A stretch of DNA of 21,069 bases from a virus: the IMG/VR virus record IMGVR_UViG_3300042396_000108, positions 1 to 21,069 of that record; one strand, written 5' to 3'. Shown here piece by piece: positions 1 to 8,365 of the stretch. The position numbers and the translations under genes were made by a program. Numbering within the stretch: the stretch's first letter is position 1; every line of letters starts with the position of its first letter. The notes beneath the pieces were generated by a model. That model was not told where the DNA came from and ran no database searches. It saw nothing but the letters and a program-made list of their open reading frames with translations.

Positions 1-2216
1 AGTTGCCAACCGCAGCCGCTCGCGCCAACTCGTTCCTTGCGTTTGACGCAACGGGCGAGCCAACGGTGGTGACGGCAGGTTCAAGCGGTGCGCCTACAAC
101 GATCACCCGTCAGCAGTTCAGCGGCACAGGGTCGCAGGTTGCGTTTACGCTTGCCTCAGACCCTGGTGCGCTTGGCAACTCCTGCGAGGTGTTCATCGGT
201 GGCATCTACCAGCAGCGCGACACCTACACGATTGCCGGCACAACGCTGACGTTCACCGCAGCCCCGGTCGCAGGTACTGACAACATTGAGGTTGTCAACT
301 TTCTGACATCAGCAATTGGTACTACAGACTCCTCGCTTGTCACCTTTGTCCCTGCCGGCTCGGGCGCGACGATGCGTACTGCTCAAGCGAAGTTCCGCGA
401 CGTTGTTAGCGTAAAGGACTTTGGGGCGGTAGGCGATGGGACAACAAACGACACGGCGGCAATCCAGGCGGCGTTTGCAAGCGGGGCCGGGCAAGTCTTG
501 TTTCCAATTGGAACATATCGCCTAGTTGCCAATTCTCTTGCAACACCGACAATACAGATGACATCTGGTGCAATGATTAGTGTTGATTCTGGATACACGC
601 TTACGCTTTCTGGCGGTTTGATTGCACCTATTTCGCAAATTTTCACTGGTGTTGGAACGGTTACGTTTGGAACTGCGCCAATTTCATGTGCGTATCCAGA
701 ATGGTTTGGTGCTGTTGGAAACGGAACGACTAATGACAGTGCCGCAATTCAAAAAGCAATTGATGCGTTTCCAATAACAGTTGCAACTGGTGGCATTGTT
801 CCATCGTGCGTGTCATTCCAAAATAAGTCGTATGGCGTTTCAAGTGAAGTTGTTATGCGGTCTGGCTTGACGTTAAAGGGCAGCGCAGAATCATGTGGAT
901 TTAAGATTGGTGTAGAAAATTCTGCCGGCTTGCGGTTGTTGTCATCTAATGCCAACATTGTCCGCATCCCAGAAGGTTGCACATTTTGCACAATTAAAGA
1001 TCTTGGATTCTATTGCTATACAGGAATTGCTAATTATGACATTGGCACTACCGCAATTCTTGCAAAGCCTGTTGCGTATTATGCCGATGCGGTTTTCCCG
1101 CCAAGTTCATACGATCACAAGATCTTGAATTGCGTGTTTTGGGGATTCAACAAGGCAATTCAATTTCTTCGCGCTGATAAGGCTTTGGCAACTCCATCAG
1201 ATGCCAACTGGCAAATTGACTTTGTCAGAATTGACGGATGTCGGTTCCAATACTTTAGAACCAACGCAATTTATGTGGCAACAACAAACTTTGATCTAAG
1301 CCACATTTCAAAATGTTCGCTTATCGCTTTGCCATTACGGACAACTTACTGCCGATCAATTGAATTAGAACGACACGGAAACATTCAAATTTCCGATTGC
1401 GCTGGTGCTTATATTCAACCAGCGGGAGAATTGGTAACAGATCCATCGGCCTTGAGTTCGATGATTTATTACACGTCCTACCATGATTCACTCATTGTGC
1501 AGAATTGCCAAAATGAACAACAGCCGCGATTTATAGATTCTGCTACTGGCTCCGGAACAACTCTTGACAGATTGACGCTTATTGGCAACACGCATGATCA
1601 CGCGTCATATTTCCAACATCCGCAAAATGTAAAAATTGTTGGTGGAATATTTAATGCTAGTCCATCATTCATAGTTACAAGTAGTGATGTAAATATTGAA
1701 GATGCTCCAGCAGGATCTATTGAAACTACGGGCAACGGATCAACGGCGTACGTCACGCATGAAATTGACAACGTAGCAACGGACTATAAACGGACTTCGT
1801 ACCTTATTACCGACGCTACTGTTTCATATAATTATCAGTTCCCAATTATTGTGAATAAATATATTGCGACTACGTCAACAACATCGTTGATTCAAGTTAA
1901 ATATATTCCTATAACACATAGGTTTTTTAGTTTGAATTTGCAGTACTCAGTAGTTGGTGCGCCTACATACACCATTTCTGTTAAGTACAAAACTGTCAAT
2001 GCGACGAACCCAGCAACAACATCAAATATAAATTTGACTCTTGCAAGCAATGCCGCCCCGGTGGTTGGAAGTGTAATTACGCATCGCGGCTATGCAGTTG
2101 CCGTTGCCGCAAGTGATTCAGTCAGTTGGATTGAAGTTCAAGTAATTTCAAACACAGCCAATGCGGTTTACATTTGGGCTGATTTGAATATGGAAAATGC
2201 ACATTCTACAACGTAA
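1..2216 (+). CDS. Tailspike / tail fibre protein with pectate-lyase-like fold (5' partial)
   Basis: This receptor-binding tail protein probably degrades or binds a host surface polysaccharide. The reading frame is open to the left edge; its first readable codon is a TTG at position 3, so the true start lies upstream. Counting from there, residues 7-18 (RANSFLAFDATG) are a common junction in podovirus tail fibres. Residues 38-100 form a beta-rich module (VFIGGIYQQRDTYTI) typical of phage fibres. Residues 136-157 carry the hallmark VSVKDFGAVGDG...DTAAIQAAF of the pectate lyase superfamily. A second, weaker copy (WFGAVGNGTTNDSAAIQ) lies at 234-250, suggesting an internal repeat of the beta-helix entry. 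From about base 490 the DNA becomes AT-richer with different codon use, as expected of an exchanged receptor-binding module. The catalytic residues cannot be assigned. The following gene is a paralogue over the entry motif. Confidence 0.85.
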   Translation, partial: LPTAAARANSFLAFDATGEPTVVTAGSSGAPTTITRQQFSGTGSQVAFTLASDPGALGNSCEVFIGGIYQQRDTYTIAGTTLTFTAAPVAGTDNIEVVNFLTSAIGTTDSSLVTFVPAGSGATMRTAQAKFRDVVSVKDFGAVGDGTTNDTAAIQAAFASGAGQVLFPIGTYRLVANSLATPTIQMTSGAMISVDSGYTLTLSGGLIAPISQIFTGVGTVTFGTAPISCAYPEWFGAVGNGTTNDSAAIQKAIDAFPITVATGGIVPSCVSFQNKSYGVSSEVVMRSGLTLKGSAESCGFKIGVENSAGLRLLSSNANIVRIPEGCTFCTIKDLGFYCYTGIANYDIGTTAILAKPVAYYADAVFPPSSYDHKILNCVFWGFNKAIQFLRADKALATPSDANWQIDFVRIDGCRFQYFRTNAIYVATTNFDLSHISKCSLIALPLRTTYCRSIELERHGNIQISDCAGAYIQPAGELVTDPSALSSMIYYTSYHDSLIVQNCQNEQQPRFIDSATGSGTTLDRLTLIGNTHDHASYFQHPQNVKIVGGIFNASPSFIVTSSDVNIEDAPAGSIETTGNGSTAYVTHEIDNVATDYKRTSYLITDATVSYNYQFPIIVNKYIATTSTTSLIQVKYIPITHRFFSLNLQYSVVGAPTYTISVKYKTVNATNPATTSNINLTLASNAAPVVGSVITHRGYAVAVAASDSVSWIEVQVISNTANAVYIWADLNMENAHSTT

Positions 2217-2224
2217 AGAACCCC

Positions 2225-3937
2225 ATGCCCAACACCAAGCCAACATCCGAGCAAGTCACGTTCCTAGCCTCCGGCACGGGCGCAGTCCAGCGCACCGCGC
2301 TGACGAAGTTCCGTGACACGGTGAGCGTGAAAGACTTTGGGGCGGTGGGGGATGGGGTGGCTGATGACACGGTGGCAATTCAAGCGGCGTTGTCTAGTGG
2401 TGCTACTAGCGTGCATATCACGGCTGGCACATATTTGGTAACAGGGTTGACAGTTGCAACATCATGCACAATTTATGGAAGTGGTGTTCTTAAAAAGGGA
2501 ACTGCTAGTGCAACTCCGTTATTGAACATTACGGCAAGCAATGTTACTGTCGATGGTGTTGAATTCCAAGGCGCAAGCCTTAACGCGACACCTGCTACAT
2601 ATGTATCCGGAGACACGGCAATTTTGTGCGCGGGATCTTCAAGCGTTTCGCCACGCAATGGAATAACCGTTAAAAACGTCACCATTAACGGATTCGCAGA
2701 TTTTGGCATGTTTATTAGGTATGCACAGAATGTCATGGTGACAAACAATCGCGTGTCCTACTGCGGATATGCGGGAATTACGTTCCTGTCTGTAATCCGA
2801 GGAATCATTAATGGCAACACGATCCAAGAGATCAATGCATCTGCAGGTGCGGTCAATTGGTATGGGATTTCGCTTACTAGAGATCCATCGGTAAACAGCA
2901 CAAATTCTGCACCATGCACTCAATGTGTCGTGTCCAACAACATTGTTCGAAATGTTCCGCAATGGACTGGCATTGATTCACACGCTCCGTATCAGTCAGT
3001 CATTACTGGAAACAACGTATCTGGCTGCAAAAACGGAATTTATGCACAATACGACGATGGGTCTGCGGCATTTCCTATGGAGGCGCGGCAGGTTGAAATC
3101 AGCAACAATGTCGTGACCGGGCCATCTACCGCAAGCAACAGCGTCATTGGAATTGCCTCGCTTGGTTTAGCAGCACTTCCCAATGACGGAATATTCATTA
3201 TTGGAAACATCATTATTGGTTGTGGCGACTATTCAAGTGCTATTGGTGCAATACATATTGCTAGTTCAATTAATAGCAAAGCATCAGACAACCATGTCAT
3301 GCGAGCAATTCGCATTGGTATCAGCCTGACAGGTACGTCATCATATGTTGACATCAGCCGAAATATTGTTGATGGCGTACAGGCTGGTTCATCAAGTGCG
3401 TCGTACGCTTATCTAGCGTTGGCTAACTTGACCAATTGCTCGTTTAATGACAACCGCATGCGGAACACAACCGGAAGCGGTACGTTTACTGCAGCGCAAG
3501 GAATCATTTATGACGGTACTACACCGAGTACGGGTGTTGTTTTGTCAAGAAATCGAATGGATTCAATCACCAACAAGTTGCTGAAAATTGCTGGCTCTGC
3601 CAACATTTACACCGACTTGGCGTGGAAGTTAGAAACCGAATCATGCCCAGCATTTACGCATGTATGCACTGGTGGCGTTTTGATTGAAGCGACGGCGAAT
3701 CAATCAAGCAATTTCCGAAGGGTTGCAAATACGTCCGGAACCTTTATCGCCAAAGCGCGAGCGGTTTTTGAACCTGCTGCCGGCCCGCCATCGTCGTACC
3801 GACTCGGAGTTCGTGGAAATTACACTTCTATCTTTGCTGTCGGCGTTTACGCTTTGGACGGAGTAACCAACATTACAGCCTCCACAAGCGTGGCAAACAT
3901 TGTTCTGTCAATTGATGGGGTGTATTGGGTGGATTAA
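2225..3937 (+). CDS. Second tailspike-like protein, pectate lyase superfamily
   Basis: A 570-residue protein of the right-handed beta-helix type. Residues 20-55 repeat the entry found in the previous gene (AVQRTALTKFRD, then VSVKDFGAVGDG, then DDTVAIQAAL). Long stretches of short parallel-beta repeats with Asn ladders follow (for example NGITVKNVTINGF and VVSNNIVRNVP). The C-terminal roughly 100 residues are non-repetitive and could be the receptor-binding or trimerisation end. The start is the ATG 8 nt after the previous stop; only a weak AAAGAA ribosome site is visible. It lacks the fibre-type N-terminal module, so it may attach to the first spike or to another tail protein through its short N-terminus. 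As in gene 1, the DNA turns AT-rich right after the conserved motif. Enzymatic activity is inferred from the fold only. Confidence 0.85.
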   Translation: MPNTKPTSEQVTFLASGTGAVQRTALTKFRDTVSVKDFGAVGDGVADDTVAIQAALSSGATSVHITAGTYLVTGLTVATSCTIYGSGVLKKGTASATPLLNITASNVTVDGVEFQGASLNATPATYVSGDTAILCAGSSSVSPRNGITVKNVTINGFADFGMFIRYAQNVMVTNNRVSYCGYAGITFLSVIRGIINGNTIQEINASAGAVNWYGISLTRDPSVNSTNSAPCTQCVVSNNIVRNVPQWTGIDSHAPYQSVITGNNVSGCKNGIYAQYDDGSAAFPMEARQVEISNNVVTGPSTASNSVIGIASLGLAALPNDGIFIIGNIIIGCGDYSSAIGAIHIASSINSKASDNHVMRAIRIGISLTGTSSYVDISRNIVDGVQAGSSSASYAYLALANLTNCSFNDNRMRNTTGSGTFTAAQGIIYDGTTPSTGVVLSRNRMDSITNKLLKIAGSANIYTDLAWKLETESCPAFTHVCTGGVLIEATANQSSNFRRVANTSGTFIAKARAVFEPAAGPPSSYRLGVRGNYTSIFAVGVYALDGVTNITASTSVANIVLSIDGVYWVD

Positions 3938-3952
3938 CACAAGGAGCATTCA

Positions 3953-4210
3953 ATGGCACTTACCAAAAACATTGTCACCGTTCACGGAATTTCCGTAAAT
4001 TCTGCATACCTTCGTATTGAATCCGTTCATTTGTCATCAAAGACGGAAATGCAATATGCAATTTATGCATACACGGATTCGTCGCACGTTCATTCATTTT
4101 GGTTTCAGCAGATTACTTTTGAATACGATTTGCTAGGTGAAAATCCGTTCAAACAGGCATACTTGCATGCCAAGACGCTTTCAGAATTCCTTGGCGCAAC
4201 GGATTGCTGA
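3953..4210 (+). CDS. Small phage protein of unknown function (85 aa)
   Basis: The start is the ATG preceded by a good AAGGAG ribosome site 7 nt upstream. The protein is soluble, mixed alpha/beta, with aromatic-rich beta segments (residues 33-62) and a C-terminal helix containing NPFKQAYLHAKTLSEFLGATDC. Short proteins with a similar QAY...KTL.EF..A.D ending often sit beside tail fibre genes in phages, but I know of no function. It lies directly after the spikes and two bases before the next start, so it belongs to the same late transcript. A spike chaperone or tail accessory role would be guesswork. Confidence 0.7.
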   Translation: MALTKNIVTVHGISVNSAYLRIESVHLSSKTEMQYAIYAYTDSSHVHSFWFQQITFEYDLLGENPFKQAYLHAKTLSEFLGATDC

Positions 4211-4212
4211 CC

Positions 4213-4437
4213 ATGACCTCCTCCCACAACGAAGAACTGTTTCTCGCCATAGGTCGCCTGGAAGGAAAGGTGGATTCGTTGCTCTCAATGCACACTCAAC
4301 ACTCGGCTGCTCTGAAGGAACACGACGAGCGCATCCGATCTCTTGAATACTCACGCGGGTACATGCTCGGTTGGTCAGCGGCTATTGGAGCCGGCATGAG
4401 CCTCGCTGCTAGTTTCTTAATTCGCGCATTAACCTAA
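4213..4437 (+). CDS. Small coiled-coil plus membrane-anchor protein, possible holin/XhlA-like
   Basis: A 74-residue protein. Residues 1-45 are polar, with heptad-like spacing (EELFLAIGRLEGKVDSLLSM, then LKEHDERIRSLE), followed by one hydrophobic segment of about 20 residues near the C-terminus (LGWSAAIGAGMSLAASFLIR). This order, amphipathic coil then a single C-terminal transmembrane helix, is that of XhlA-type haemolysin-like proteins and some holins. The ATG at 4213 lies 2 nt after the previous stop; an in-frame TTG at 4204 lies inside the previous gene and is less likely. Position in the late module is compatible with lysis, but there is no endolysin gene beside it, so a structural or membrane-tether role is equally possible. 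Confidence 0.6.
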   Translation: MTSSHNEELFLAIGRLEGKVDSLLSMHTQHSAALKEHDERIRSLEYSRGYMLGWSAAIGAGMSLAASFLIRALT

Positions 4438-4446
4438 AGGAACACT

Positions 4447-5016
4447 ATGGCTACTGACATCACTATCGCTACCGAAAAACCGTCCTACTCAACTACGGGG
4501 CTAATTGCCGTAACAAGCGGAACGGCGTACACCACGACCGAGCCGACTGCGACTGCCCCGACCACTACCGGGCAGAACTTCCTGATCCCGACCAACCTCG
4601 GCGATAAGCCGAGCCTGTTGCGACTTGCACCGTTCTGCGGAGCGGCGGTTGCGCCTACGTCAGCGACGTTTGCCAGCGGTGGCCTTCGGGTGGTTGGATG
4701 GTCGATCTACACGCAAACGAACGGCACGGCTTTCTATGTTCCAAACGTGCTTGCCGATCTTGCGCTTGGCCTGACCACAGGAACGGTGCAAACTGAATTG
4801 GTCAACGGCGTAGCGCAGTACCCTTTCTCATCGGTGACCGCTGGAGTAGGTGTGCCGACCGTAAACCTGTACAGTCCTGGTACGGCCGCTTCGGCTAACG
4901 TCGAATCATGTGCTGCCGTCATTGATTGCATCGGAATGCAATTCATTCAACTTCAGTTCAAGGCAACGGCAAGCGTCAGCACCCCCAAAATGGGCGCATT
5001 CCACGCTTTCATTTAA
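4447..5016 (+). CDS. Hypothetical phage structural-type protein (189 aa)
   Basis: Start at ATG after an AAAGGA ribosome site. The protein is rich in Thr, Ala, Val and Gly with little charge. The N-terminal 45 residues are Thr-rich, and the rest alternates short beta-type segments (FLIPTNLGDKPSLLRLAPF, VVGWSIYTQTNG, MQFIQLQFKATAS). There is no signal peptide and no membrane helix. This composition is typical of virion decoration or tail-associated beta-sandwich proteins, and the surrounding genes are tail genes, so a virion protein is likely. I do not recognise the family. The coding sequence is GC-richer than the flanking spike and SGNH genes. Confidence 0.65.
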   Translation: MATDITIATEKPSYSTTGLIAVTSGTAYTTTEPTATAPTTTGQNFLIPTNLGDKPSLLRLAPFCGAAVAPTSATFASGGLRVVGWSIYTQTNGTAFYVPNVLADLALGLTTGTVQTELVNGVAQYPFSSVTAGVGVPTVNLYSPGTAASANVESCAAVIDCIGMQFIQLQFKATASVSTPKMGAFHAFI

Positions 5017-5025
5017 GGACATCAC

Positions 5026-6519
5026 ATGCCACAAATTAGAACTCGTCAATTGCTTGGAAATTCTGATATCCCAGGCGTTTACGGCTCTCGCCGCGCAAGT
5101 GTGTTTCTTCGCGATGCAATTGCTGGAACCGATTCCATTGATGTTATGGTCATTGGCGACAGCAACGCTGGTTATTTTGCAAGTTCTACTGCTGCAAGCG
5201 GACAGGGATATACCGTTGGTGTTGGTAGAGCATTGCAGAGTTTGAATATTCCAATTTATGCGACACCACTAATCCCTGCTGGAAAGATTGGTGGTGGCAA
5301 TGGTTGGGCTGCGGGAATGCTTAGTCAAAATACGGGAACGTACATTGCTGGAAGTAACTACGGAACCCCATCCACAGGAATGCGTCAATTAGACACAGCA
5401 GCCGCAGCGGCAGATGCAGATGCTGTTGGATTAAAAACTCACTTAGGCTACAACTCAAGTAATTTGCCAATTACGTTTGGAATAATTAATGGAGTTCCAT
5501 CATTCGTTGCGTCTACTGTTACTTATACATCTTCATTTCCAAACAACATAAGCATTTCCGGTGCTTCAATGCTAAGTCTTGGATCAAGTGCTGGTGGTGT
5601 TGCGTGTCAATACCGACTAGTGCATGGAACATTTGTTACATCGGGAGGTAAGTATCGCTTATGCGTGTTGAATACTTCCAGCGTATTACAAACTGGCTCA
5701 AGTGCGGACATTCCAACATCTGGCGGGTATGGGTATTCAACTGGAATCCTGCCGTTTAACGCTCCAAAAAGTGGAAGCACTCCACTCCAATATATTTGTA
5801 CTTGGGACGGTTATAGCCAAACAGCCACATACAAACCGACTGGTCCATTCGCTGCTATCTATCACAGCGTGATTCGTACTTCGTACAAGGGGTATTCCGT
5901 AAGCAATTTCTGCTTTGAAAGCGGAGCAACTGCCGCACAAATTAACACCAAACTTTCGGACAGTTCGAAGATGTTGGAATCGTTTCTTTATGAACTAAGA
6001 ACTAGGCAAATTGCCGCTAGTGGAACTGGTCGAGTTATTGTGTGGGGAAATTGGGGAGTCAACGGACCTGAAACTCCAACAACTTGGGGCGTTAGTTCTT
6101 CAAATATTGTTGCGACCATTAGAAATCTTTGGATTGGACTTGGATATCCCGAAACGGATCTTGCCTTTGTATTCTCAGTTACACACCCAGTTCCGGGATC
6201 AAGTTGGGGCGCACTTTATCCAGCCGCAAACGAATGGGCAACAACGAATGCATCGTTGGGAGTTACTGTCGGCGATATTTCGCAGTTCTTTACGTCAGAC
6301 ACATTGACTGCAAGAGGACTTTATAACTTCAACGTAAGCACCTTTGGCGCGGATACATCCCATTTGCGTCCGATGGTTACCACGCTAATGCCGACAGCAA
6401 TCAACTTGTATCCAGCATCGAGCGGATTTATTTACGCTGGCTACGACTGCGACATTTCAAACTTTGGTTACGGAATTGTGGCGACAAAGTTGCTGACAGC
6501 AGTATCTCAGTACTACTAA
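5026..6519 (+). CDS. SGNH/GDSL-type hydrolase, probable tail-associated esterase
   Basis: A 497-residue protein with the layout of the SGNH hydrolase superfamily. Block I is GDSN at residues 44-47 (Ser46 the likely nucleophile) after a hydrophobic strand. A block III-like GNWGVN is at 341-346 after the strand RVIVW, and a block V-like DTSH is at 443-446 (Asp443 and His446 completing the triad). A beta-rich insertion of about 290 residues separates block I from block III, far longer than in compact enzymes and probably a carbohydrate-binding or trimerisation insert. Such proteins in tail modules usually deacetylate host polysaccharide; the substrate here is unknown. The start has an AAGGA site. 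The gene abuts the next one with no gap. DNA is AT-rich like the spikes, suggesting the same exchangeable host-range cassette. Confidence 0.72.
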   Translation: MPQIRTRQLLGNSDIPGVYGSRRASVFLRDAIAGTDSIDVMVIGDSNAGYFASSTAASGQGYTVGVGRALQSLNIPIYATPLIPAGKIGGGNGWAAGMLSQNTGTYIAGSNYGTPSTGMRQLDTAAAAADADAVGLKTHLGYNSSNLPITFGIINGVPSFVASTVTYTSSFPNNISISGASMLSLGSSAGGVACQYRLVHGTFVTSGGKYRLCVLNTSSVLQTGSSADIPTSGGYGYSTGILPFNAPKSGSTPLQYICTWDGYSQTATYKPTGPFAAIYHSVIRTSYKGYSVSNFCFESGATAAQINTKLSDSSKMLESFLYELRTRQIAASGTGRVIVWGNWGVNGPETPTTWGVSSSNIVATIRNLWIGLGYPETDLAFVFSVTHPVPGSSWGALYPAANEWATTNASLGVTVGDISQFFTSDTLTARGLYNFNVSTFGADTSHLRPMVTTLMPTAINLYPASSGFIYAGYDCDISNFGYGIVATKLLTAVSQYY

Positions 6520-7017
6520 ATGATTTGCGCCATTTCAATATTTATTATTGTTTCGTTGCTTGCCGGCTGCTCGCCTGTCAGCCGCATTGCCAACAACACG
6601 AATGAGATCCGCACCCAGGCTCAGTTGCTTGCCGACCACGGCATGGCGATTAACGACCCGGTAGTGGTGACAGGCGCGACCCGTATTGACACCCTTGCCG
6701 CAGGGATCCACGTTGCCCTAGGAGGCGTTGAGGACAAGGAGAGTGCTTGGCTCAATACTGTGTGGATGGTCGCGGCAGCAGCCATCGTGGTGGGCGTGTG
6801 CTACCTGCTGTGGTCAAGCGGCCTTGGGACAATGATAAGACTTGCCGTGGGCTGGCTTCCTCGCAAACAACGTCAGGACGCAGACCTTGCCGCAGGTATG
6901 CTTGACCCATCGAAACCAGAGGACGCTCGCGAATATATCGCTGCCCGTCGTGCCTCTGATCCATACTTTGATGCGGCGTTCAAAGACGCACGGGCGGCAC
7001 ATAAGGAGACACAGTAA
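6520..7017 (+). CDS. Lipoprotein with internal membrane helix; candidate unimolecular spanin
   Basis: A 165-residue protein starting on the base after the previous stop. Residues 1-16 are a hydrophobic signal ending in a lipobox, LLAGC (Cys17), so signal peptidase II processing and lipidation are expected. Residues 18-75 are polar and periplasmic. A hydrophobic helix runs from about 81 to 99 (VWMVAAAAIVVGVCYLLW). A basic, then mixed-charge tail of about 65 residues would be cytoplasmic. Lipid anchor plus one transmembrane helix in one chain is the layout of u-spanins (phage T1 gp11 type), which fuse inner and outer membranes at lysis. The long cytoplasmic tail and the short periplasmic part are unusual for that family. 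The alternative is a tail or superinfection lipoprotein. The next gene overlaps by TAATG. Confidence 0.6.
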   Translation: MICAISIFIIVSLLAGCSPVSRIANNTNEIRTQAQLLADHGMAINDPVVVTGATRIDTLAAGIHVALGGVEDKESAWLNTVWMVAAAAIVVGVCYLLWSSGLGTMIRLAVGWLPRKQRQDADLAAGMLDPSKPEDAREYIAARRASDPYFDAAFKDARAAHKETQ

Positions 7018-7130
7018 TGCTCGCAGATTTCTCATCATTGCTTGGTAGCGTTTGGGCGTGTGCTTTGTGCGGTTGCTTGGGCTTTGGAGCCGGATGGTTC
7101 ATCAAAGGAAAGTACGGGCATAAGTTCTAA
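7017..7130 (+). CDS. 37-residue single-helix membrane peptide
   Basis: A short frame running exactly between two real genes with TAATG overlaps at both ends (stop at 7015-7017 then ATG at 7017; stop at 7128-7130 then ATG at 7130), the strongest sign that it is translated by coupling. The peptide has one hydrophobic segment with three Cys and a GxGxG run (residues 9-27), then a basic end (KGKYGHKF). The shape fits a pinholin-like or antiholin peptide, or a small membrane anchor. It sits just after the spanin candidate, which favours lysis, but there is no direct proof of function. Confidence 0.6.
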   Translation: MLADFSSLLGSVWACALCGCLGFGAGWFIKGKYGHKF

Positions 7131-8047
7131 TGGCAAACATTCCGTTTCAGGTACGGGCAGCGTCGAGGAACATACACCTTGTCGATTTGGATTGCAGCCT
7201 GAAATCGAATGAATGGTGGTTCCTACTGTCCGGGGATCGCCACCACGACAACCCACACGCTGACCATGAACTCGAACTCAAACACCTTAACGAAGCGCGT
7301 GACCGCAACGCTGGCATCATTGATGTCGGTGATTTGCATTGCGCGATGGAAGGCAAGTTCGATCCTCGGCGCAGCAAAGCGGGTATTCGTGAGGAGCATG
7401 CAATGGCTCCAGACTATCTCGATTCCTTAGTACGGTACGCGTCAGACTTCTACGCCCCGTACTCAAAGAACTTTGTAGTCATTGGTCGTGGAAACCATGA
7501 GTCCGCAATCCTTAAAAATTGCGAAACAGATATCACCGAGCGCACATGCGAGCGGATGTCACAGATTTCCAAATGCAAGGTGCATGCGGGTGGGTACGGT
7601 GGGTGGGTGCGATTCAACATTGAAATGCACAAGAACGAGCGGTATTCGCTTGCACTCAAGTATTTCCACGGTGCTGGCGGTGCTGCCCTGATGTCGTTTG
7701 ACACGCTCAAGATTCGACGCGCTGCTGCCGTTACTCCTGACGCTGATGTGATTGTACAGGGTCATGTACACAAACAGTGGTTTATGCCGTTGTCGCGTGA
7801 GCGGCTAGTGTGTGACCGAGGTGGCGCACGAATTGTCAGCGACATTCAATACCATGTACGCACAGGTACTTACAAGGACGAGTTTGACGACGGTCATGCC
7901 GGCTGGCACATTGAGCAAGGCAGAGGCCCGGAAGTACAGGGTGCAGTGTGGATGCGTTTGTTCCTTGCGAAGCGCACCTCAAAGACACGAAACGGCAAAC
8001 CCGACACCAAGTACACGCTCACTCCCGAATTCCATCTTGCACACTGA
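7130..8047 (+). CDS. Calcineurin-like metallophosphoesterase
   Basis: A 305-residue protein with all five metal-binding motifs of the calcineurin-like phosphoesterase superfamily in order: DxH at Asp36-His38 (SGDRHHD), GD at 67-68 (VGDLH), GNHE at 121-124, a single His at 180 (KYFHG) and GHVH at 211-214. It should bind two divalent metals and hydrolyse a phosphomono- or diester; substrate unknown. Similar stand-alone phosphoesterases occur in phages, sometimes near DNA metabolism genes and sometimes, as here, in late regions. The first 30 residues precede the fold and may be a short extension. The start overlaps the previous stop by one base. No signal peptide, so it acts in the cytoplasm. 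Confidence 0.85.
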   Translation: MANIPFQVRAASRNIHLVDLDCSLKSNEWWFLLSGDRHHDNPHADHELELKHLNEARDRNAGIIDVGDLHCAMEGKFDPRRSKAGIREEHAMAPDYLDSLVRYASDFYAPYSKNFVVIGRGNHESAILKNCETDITERTCERMSQISKCKVHAGGYGGWVRFNIEMHKNERYSLALKYFHGAGGAALMSFDTLKIRRAAAVTPDADVIVQGHVHKQWFMPLSRERLVCDRGGARIVSDIQYHVRTGTYKDEFDDGHAGWHIEQGRGPEVQGAVWMRLFLAKRTSKTRNGKPDTKYTLTPEFHLAH

Positions 8048-8056
8048 GGTATTGCC

Positions 8057-8323
8057 ATGCGTGTACGACTTGGTGGCAAGTACTGGACGCTTCGCTTCGT
8101 CGCAAACATGCGCGACTACGGTGACATGCACGACCCAGGTCATTTAAAAGGTCGCATCATTCGCATCGGAACCTGGCCGTCTGAGCAGGACAGGATGGAT
8201 ACGCTCATCCACGAAGCATTGCACTGCATCAGACCCGAACTCGACGAGGCTGCGGTTGCTGACACTGCAACAGACATTGCGCGATTGCTGTGGAAGTTGG
8301 GCTATCGGCAGGTCATCAAATAA
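8057..8323 (+). CDS. Small HExxH putative zinc metalloprotease-like protein
   Basis: An 88-residue protein whose centre is a zinc-binding HExxH helix (IHEALHCI, His52, Glu53, His56). Acidic residues at 61-65 or 69 could supply the third ligand. The preceding strand (GRIIRIG) and the downstream helix (VADTATDIARLLWKLGY) match the minimal gluzincin-like layout seen in short phage proteins near a metallophosphoesterase or lysis genes. It is much shorter than ImmA/IrrE or SprT proteins. Whether it is a working protease is unknown. It is the last plus-strand gene before the convergent early operon, and its stop codon lies inside the T-tract of the opposing terminator. Confidence 0.65.
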   Translation: MRVRLGGKYWTLRFVANMRDYGDMHDPGHLKGRIIRIGTWPSEQDRMDTLIHEALHCIRPELDEAAVADTATDIARLLWKLGYRQVIK

Positions 8324-8365
8324 AAACCCCTACGCCGCAGTGTGTGGTGCTACGACGCAGGGGGA
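8318..8365 (-). terminator. Intrinsic terminator of the leftward early operon
   Basis: Read on the minus strand, CCCCT arms (8327-8331 with 8359-8363) close a second helix (8333-8339 with 8343-8349, two G-T pairs, three-base loop). TTTTTATTT follows directly (plus-strand 8318-8326). This is a proper hairpin plus U-tract for RNA coming from the minus-strand genes. The U-tract overlaps the stop codon of the HExxH gene. Read on the plus strand the hairpin is followed by purines, so it is a poor terminator for the late genes. Confidence 0.7.

Noticed and set aside
8057-8323. HExxH protein as the phage endolysin
   Set aside because: Only 88 residues with one zinc motif and no peptidoglycan-binding domain or secretion signal; the evidence does not reach an endolysin call.
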